Positions 59,003 through 64,000 of a stretch of 64,000 nucleotides of DNA are shown piece by piece. Every line of letters starts with the position of its first letter. Position 1 is the stretch's first letter. Both the position numbers and the translations under genes were made by a program. The DNA is from Hondaea fermentalgiana (lineage: Eukaryota; Sar; Bigyra; Thraustochytrida; Thraustochytriidae): NCBI GenBank assembly GCA_014084085.1, contig NPFB01000001.1, positions 179,611-243,610 of the forward strand, given 5' to 3'. The notes under the pieces are model-generated. The model did no database searches, was not told where the DNA came from, and worked only from the letters and a program-made list of their open reading frames with translations.

Positions 59003-60800
59003 ATGGAGGCGAAGCGGCCGGAGGAGGACGGGTCGAAAGATGGCCGCCGTCCCGAAACGCCTGCTCAAGAAGGCGAGGCTGTGCCCGTCTCGTACACGGT
59101 GACGACGGAGAAAAAGGACGGCGACAAGACCATGGAGGTGCAGGAGACGAGCAGCGAGGAGAGCATGAACAGCGAGATTGAAGCCGAAGCGAGAATCAAG
59201 GGAAAGGCCCTCGAAGAAAATGCACAAGTGCACATTGATGTCGAAGCCGGAAATGCACACGCCAACGATGGCGATACGACATCACCCAAAAGTCCACAGT
59301 TGAACCACGAGAGCATTGACATGGGCTCGAGTCCCACGAGCAAGCGGCGGCATCGTCGACGAAAGAGCAAGATGAATTCGTCGAGAAGTGGCATCTTTCA
59401 AATGCCCTCGCTTCGCAACGTGGACGGCGCCACAGAAATTGAATGGGCCGAGCTAAGCTCCCGGTCCATGGAGATCCCAAGCCTTGAATCCTGTTCAGAG
59501 TACCTTGTCAATGAAGAGGCCGACATGCAGGCGCGGCGCCAAGAGTCTCGAGGACTGTGTGGAACAGCCTATGACAATTTTCGCCTTGCAATGGTGGATA
59601 TGCTTGCTTCGCTCGCCATTTATGCCCGCCACTCGTGTACGATGGACACTCTTTTGGTAGTCATTAATACGTTTGTGGCTACCTATGGAATGCTCGTCTT
59701 TATGGACGACGGCACAGATTACATTTTTGCAGTCAAGCTTGACTTTAGCTTTCTCGGTTTTGCCGTCATCTTTGTAAGTTTTTCCTTTTCTCCTCTTTGG
59801 ATCATGGAAGGCTGGACGTCTACCTCGACAAACAGCTCGCTCGCCATTAAGGGAAAGAAAAAGAAAGAGAGAAAAGGACTTACGTGATCACTAACTCGCT
59901 CGCTCGCTCGCTCGCTCGCCCGCTTGTGCACAGCCTTTGTCATCGGCAATTACACTAGCGTACACACGGCGCGAGTCCGCCCTGCTTCGTCTGGCGGACT
60001 TTCGCGCCCTCGTGATGCAAAGTTGCCTCGCCACACTCACGTGGGAGTGGCCGCATCCAGAGCATCCGAAGCGCATGACGGGTCGCTGCTGTCTTCCCAA
60101 TGGCTTCAACAAGCGTGTCTTGGAAGACCACATTGAGCTCGTACAGCTTGCCTTCAAATACCTTTCCATGCCGACAGTCGGCCACGGCCGACACCAAGTT
60201 TTTCCCAATTACCGCAAGGAGACGAAACGCGTGCACGCCTTGCAGAACGACCTTGTCAAGAACTTTAACAAGGTGTTCAGCAAAATTTCACACCATGCCG
60301 AAATCATGAAGCGTGCAGGATTTCCCTCGGGCGAAGCATCACGCTTGCATCAATACCACTGGTATCATCAGCAGCGCATCGAGGAGCTCCGTGTGTCCAA
60401 GTCGTACCGCACCCCGCAAAGCATTCGATCTTTCGGTCGCGTGTACATTTTTCTCATGCCATGGATCATCTGGCCTTACTTTGGCTGGGTTGCTTCGCTC
60501 CAGACAACAACAGAGGATTACGAGACCACGTATGTGTACGCAGCCCTGTTGGCCATTTTCGTCTTTACCGTCCTGCACGGCCTCATTAATTCGCAGCGTA
60601 TTCTCGAGGACTGCTTTGTGGGTGGTGGCTTTGACTCCATCAAGCTTGAGCTCGAGTTCGCCTCTTGCATCCAAGGTCTTTTCCTGCACTACCAGCACGC
60701 GGAAGCCACGCATTCGCATTTGCATAAAAATGAAGACGCAGACCTAACCGTGGCACGGCATGCGCCCGAGCTCCAGGTCTCTCGTGCCAAGCCAAGGTGA
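59003..60800 (+). CDS. Multi-pass membrane protein, weakly bestrophin-like, two exons
   Basis: Exons 59003-59773 and 59934-60800 give 545 aa. The intron (160 nt, phase 0) has a GTAAGT donor, an ACTAAC branch site at about 59891, a (CTCG)n run and a GCACAG acceptor; joining fuses GFAVIF to PLSSAITLAYTRRESALLRL, an uninterrupted membrane segment and charged loop. The N-terminal 170 residues are hydrophilic and acidic with a basic RRHRRRKSK stretch. Four hydrophobic segments follow: TLLVVINTFVATYGMLVF, LDFSFLGFAVIF plus exon 2 start, VYIFLMPWIIWPYFGWVASL and YVYAALLAIFVFTVLHGL. The order FP-x-AYxRREsAL and, at the end, EDCFVGGGFDSIKLELEF recall bestrophin/UPF0187-type channels, in which a P-F-D-D-D segment follows the last helix, but the match is weak. 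An AATAAA lies 12 bases after the stop. Confidence 0.75.
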
Positions 60801-61132
60801 TCATTAGAATAAAGTCAGTATGCACCCACCCGCCAGGGCCACTGGCGCGTGTCTACATCCCTCGCTGGGATGCTCCTCCTCTCCAGGGTTCCAGGCAGGG
60901 TTGGAGTGGTACTCTGCACCCTCTCAAACCCTAGCCCATCGATCGCTCAGGCGCAACGCGACGTGCCGGCAGTTCTCAATCCCCCTCGTCCCCCGCCTCG
61001 GGCTGCCCGCCTCCGCGCTCGGGGTCCTCCCCACCCCTTGCTCAGCTTCGCAGCGCGCGTACAGCGAGCACGTGCAGGCATCGCGTGGAGCGGACCACTT
61101 TCAGCATCTCTCGTTGGTCTCTTTCTCCCAAG
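60801..61132. promoter_or_regulatory. Upstream region of the first dioxygenase gene
   Basis: 332 bp between the bestrophin-like stop and the dioxygenase start. Two blocks are shared with the second copy: GGTTGGAGTGGTACT at 60899-60913, and a 27-bp block at 61051-61077 that contains an E-box (CACGTG) and lies 55 bp before the ATG. Confidence 0.6.
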
Positions 61133-62152
61133 ATGATTGCGGTCAGCACGAAACTGGCTTGGGCGGCCGCGCTCGTGGCCGTAGTGGCGACGACCCCGGC
61201 GCACGGCCACGATGTGCCCAAGGGCCACTGGGCCGCCAAGGTGCCCGACTTTGAGCGTCTCGAGCGACACGGCCGCAAGCTGTCTCAAGCCTGCTTGGCA
61301 AAAGGCCGCGCGCTCGACGAGGTCTGCCCGCTTGACCCAGAGGTGACCGAAGGCCCCTATGTGTGGGACGAGGCGCCCATCCGCGCCGACATGACCGAGG
61401 ACAGAGACGGCGTGCCCTTTCAGATGCAGGTGACGGTGGTCAACTCTTCTTCGTGCGAGACCGTCGCCAACGCTGCCGTCGAATTCTGGCACTGCGACGC
61501 AGACGGCATCTACTCGCACTTTATCGCGCAGAGCACGAATTCAGGAAGCGCGACGGATGATTCGACCTTTTTGCGCGGCATTCAGTACACGAACTCGACG
61601 GGTACCGCGGTCATGAACTCGATCTTCCCTGGATGGTATCAAGGCCGCACGACGCACATTCACATTCGCGTACACTTTAACATCGTTGCGGCCGAAGATG
61701 GCGAGAGCTACACGGGCGGAACAGTGACGCACGTGGGGCAGCTCTTTTTTGCGGATGATGTTGTGGAGGAGCTTGCCACAGATGATGCCTATGCGGACAA
61801 TACGGCTTCGAAGACCTCGCTTGCTTCGGACAACATTTATAGCAACCAGGGCGGCACATATGGGCTCATGACGATTGCGGAAATGAATGAGGGCGAGGGT
61901 ATTCTGTCTGGCGTCGTGGGTTACGTGACGGTTGGCATTGACAGCGACTTGACCATCACCACAACTCCAGCACCGACTACGGCCTCTTCTTTTGCAGCGA
62001 CCCCAGCACCCACAACGGATGAATCCTCGTCGAATACGTCTACGCCCACAACATCTGGCACGGCCCAGCCTTCTTCGTCCGTGCGCTCCTCGATTCCTCT
62101 TTTCATTGTCTCTGCCGGTATTGCGATGCTTGCGTCTTTGCTTACCATGTAA
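61133..62152 (+). CDS. Secreted intradiol ring-cleavage dioxygenase-like protein, GPI-anchor-like tail (copy 1)
   Basis: 339 aa from AAGATG at 61133. A signal peptide (MIAVSTKLAWAAALVAVVAT, ending AHG) precedes an N-terminal helix and the dioxygenase-like domain (about 65-245): CPLDPEVTEGPYVWDE carries the first expected Fe ligand Tyr, VEFWHCDADGIYSH is the family core, and FPGWYQGRTTHIHIRVHF carries the second Tyr and the H-x-H pair. All four ligand positions of non-haem Fe(III) intradiol enzymes are thus present. After it comes a Thr/Ser/Pro-rich stalk (TTTPAPTTASSF, repeated APTT) and a hydrophobic C-terminus (PLFIVSAGIAMLASLLTM) of GPI-signal type. Related secreted proteins in fungi and stramenopiles act on catechols or plant phenolics; the substrate here is unknown. 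It is tandem with a near-identical copy 2 kb downstream. Confidence 0.88.
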   Translation: MIAVSTKLAWAAALVAVVATTPAHGHDVPKGHWAAKVPDFERLERHGRKLSQACLAKGRALDEVCPLDPEVTEGPYVWDEAPIRADMTEDRDGVPFQMQVTVVNSSSCETVANAAVEFWHCDADGIYSHFIAQSTNSGSATDDSTFLRGIQYTNSTGTAVMNSIFPGWYQGRTTHIHIRVHFNIVAAEDGESYTGGTVTHVGQLFFADDVVEELATDDAYADNTASKTSLASDNIYSNQGGTYGLMTIAEMNEGEGILSGVVGYVTVGIDSDLTITTTPAPTTASSFAATPAPTTDESSSNTSTPTTSGTAQPSSSVRSSIPLFIVSAGIAMLASLLTM

Positions 62153-63184
62153 CCGACGCAGCAATACCATACAAGCTTGTTTATCTCGGGACGAGGTCGA
62201 TAGGCCTCGTCACCGACAAATCGCGTCATGTTATATTTTTTTTAGCTTTGTTTCGATCACGACGTTCGATCATTCCAAAACAGTTTCGTTGAGCCTTTGA
62301 TTCTTGTTCGGACTGCGTCCCTTCGCCGCGAGCTCACTTGAGCAAAAGGAACCTCCTTTCGAATTCCGAGCACGCAAATGTGCGGGCGTAAAAGTATTGT
62401 CGACAAGAAAGAGAATATAGTCTGCAAAAATGGTCTTGCGACGACTTTGCGGTGCGCTTTGGGCCCAAATTGGCAAATCGAGAGATCTCTAAGCACAAAA
62501 ATTTATTGAAGCAAGAAGAGACGAAGCGTGCGAGTACAGGAGAACACACGGTACAACAAGGGTTTTCAAGCAACGTGCGGACTTCATTTGCTCTCTCGTG
62601 GAGTCGAGAGTGAAAGGAGGCCTCAGCTTTGATGACCATTTTCGTTTGTACCGTACTCACAAGATCATCGTCGCTGCCTTGCACCGTATGCTTGCTCAAG
62701 CACTGTTTTCCCCTTTTTATTGTCGACTGACAGCCACCCTCACAGGGTCTCATTCAGCCCGTCGCAGAGGTCGCGCACTCGCAATTGCGCCAGAGTAGCG
62801 ATGCAGACCGAAACATCTTGCGCCATGCGCCGACCAACCTCCACAACTCTCCCCGGATCGCGCCAAGCCAAGCTGCCCATCTCATGATCATTTGGCACGT
62901 GTATACACCCATGATGCACGCCACGCGCTCACTTTGCCCTCCTTGGGCCGATTCCCGGCCAAGGTTGGAGTGGTACTTATGCACCCCCTTTCGAGCCCTA
63001 TTTCATTCATCGGACCGGCGCTTTGCGCCGCGCCAGCCTGCAGACCCCAATCCCGCGCTCCAGACCGCCTCTGCCGCCGAGCTCCTCCTCTCCCTCGGCC
63101 CCGCCTCAGAGGCAGCAGCGCGCGTACAGCGAGCACGTGCAGACGGCTGGCCAAAAAGCGCTCCCGAGAACTCACTCTTACAAG
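62153..63184. other. Spacer between the two dioxygenase copies
   Basis: The first 600 bp show nothing recognisable; frames are short. From about 62880 on, the sequence aligns loosely with the upstream region of copy 1, including GGTTGGAGTGGTACT at 62963-62977 and the 27-bp E-box block at 63116-63142, 42 bp before the ATG. Confidence 0.6.
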
Positions 63185-64000
63185 ATGATCGCGGTCAGCA
63201 CGAAACTAGTTTGGGCGGCCGCGCTCGTGGCCGTAGTGGCGACGACCCCGGCGCACGGCCACGATGTGCCCAAGGGCCACTGGGCCGCCAAGGTGCCCGA
63301 CTTTGAGCGTCTCGAGCGACACGGCCGCAAGCTGTCTCAAGCCTGCTTGGCAAAAGGCCGCGCGCTCGACGAGGTCTGCCCGCTTGACCCAGAGGTGACC
63401 GAAGGCCCCTATGTGTGGGACGAGGCGCCCATCCGCGCCGACATGACCGAGGACAGAGACGGCGTGCCCTTTCAGATGCAGGTGACGGTGGTCAACTCTT
63501 CTTCGTGCGAGACCGTCGCCAACGCTGCCGTCGAATTCTGGCACTGCGACGCAGACGGCATCTACTCGCACTTTATCGCGCAGAGCACGAATTCAGGAAG
63601 CGCGACGGATGATTCGACCTTTTTGCGCGGCATTCAGTACACGAACTCGACGGGTACCGCGGTCATGAACTCGATCTTCCCTGGATGGTATCGAGGCCGC
63701 ACGACGCACGTTCACATTCGCGTGCACTTTAACATCGTTGCGGCCGAAGATGGCGAGAGCTACACGGGCGGAACAGTGACGCACGTGGGGCAGCTCTTTT
63801 TTGCGGATGATGTTGTGGAGGAGCTTGCCACGGATGATGCCTATGCGGACAATACGGTTTCAAAGACCTCGCTTGCTTCGGACAACATTTATAGCAACCA
63901 GGGCGGCACGTATGGGCTCATGACGATTGCGGAAATGAATGAGGGCGAGGGTATTCTGTCTGGCGTCGTGGGTTACGTGACGGTTGGCATTGACAGCGAC
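63185..64000 (+). CDS. Secreted intradiol dioxygenase-like protein (copy 2), truncated by window end
   Basis: The frame starts at AAGATGATC and stays open to the last base; 272 codons are inside the window. It aligns without gaps to copy 1 with an offset of 2,052 bp. By eye I count ten base differences in 816, all transitions; four change the protein (two Ala to Val, Gln to Arg in the GWYQGR motif, Ile to Val before the H-x-H). Signal peptide, Tyr and His ligand positions are all kept. The Thr-rich stalk and GPI-like tail lie beyond the window. Confidence 0.88.
   Translation, partial: MIAVSTKLVWAAALVAVVATTPAHGHDVPKGHWAAKVPDFERLERHGRKLSQACLAKGRALDEVCPLDPEVTEGPYVWDEAPIRADMTEDRDGVPFQMQVTVVNSSSCETVANAAVEFWHCDADGIYSHFIAQSTNSGSATDDSTFLRGIQYTNSTGTAVMNSIFPGWYRGRTTHVHIRVHFNIVAAEDGESYTGGTVTHVGQLFFADDVVEELATDDAYADNTVSKTSLASDNIYSNQGGTYGLMTIAEMNEGEGILSGVVGYVTVGIDSD

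Overview
The window is nuclear DNA from a compact, GC-rich protist genome. Most genes are single long exons, the few introns are short with GTAAGT/GTACGT donors and ACTAAC- or TACTGAC-type branch sites, start codons sit in good Kozak contexts, and homopolymeric acidic and glutamine tracts are common. Gene content (ATG16, PRMT5, uL30/RPL7, tRNase Z long form, calpain, giant USP, Gγ, bZIP, vWA-Hint) is eukaryotic. The style resembles thraustochytrid/labyrinthulid stramenopiles; that assignment is an inference from style and needs a phylogeny. Three 100-N blocks (10999-11098, 35673-35772, 52460-52559) are scaffold gaps of conventional length.

Layout. 0-10 kb: a possible first exon of a gene leaving the left edge, a kinase-PH protein (-), an unrecognised acidic protein (+), a CUE protein (+), a Gln-rich coiled-coil protein (-), and ATG16 (-), whose short Atg5-binding first exon lies next to gap 1. 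11-30 kb: three large plus-strand genes: a 3,008-aa USP-type deubiquitinase with a ubiquitin-like domain, a Siw14-type phosphatase, and a 2,492-aa calpain with EF-hands. 30-34.4 kb: a gene-poor, less GC-rich stretch with degenerate repeats, a 13-bp minisatellite and one doubtful ORF. 34.4-35.7 kb: a secreted leucine-rich-repeat gene built of identical-length 69-nt exons, broken by gap 2. 36-44 kb: a bZIP factor, an FG-GAP-like membrane protein and a vWA-Hint protein, all plus strand.

44-57 kb: tRNase Z (-), divergent from an ER FKBP (+); a large poly-Asp coiled-coil protein (-); a tiny Gγ-like protein (-); gap 3; PRMT5 in three exons (-); RPL7 (-). 57-64 kb: a two-exon bestrophin-like membrane protein (+), then two tandem secreted intradiol-dioxygenase-like genes. 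The second copy is cut by the window end, is almost identical to the first in its coding part, and has a clearly diverged 5' flank.

The genes look like an ordinary housekeeping and signalling mix, not one pathway. The most unusual structures are the exon-per-repeat LRR array with two alternating intron families, the dioxygenase pair with coding homogenisation and conserved promoter islands, and the 13-bp GATCGAT-rich array.
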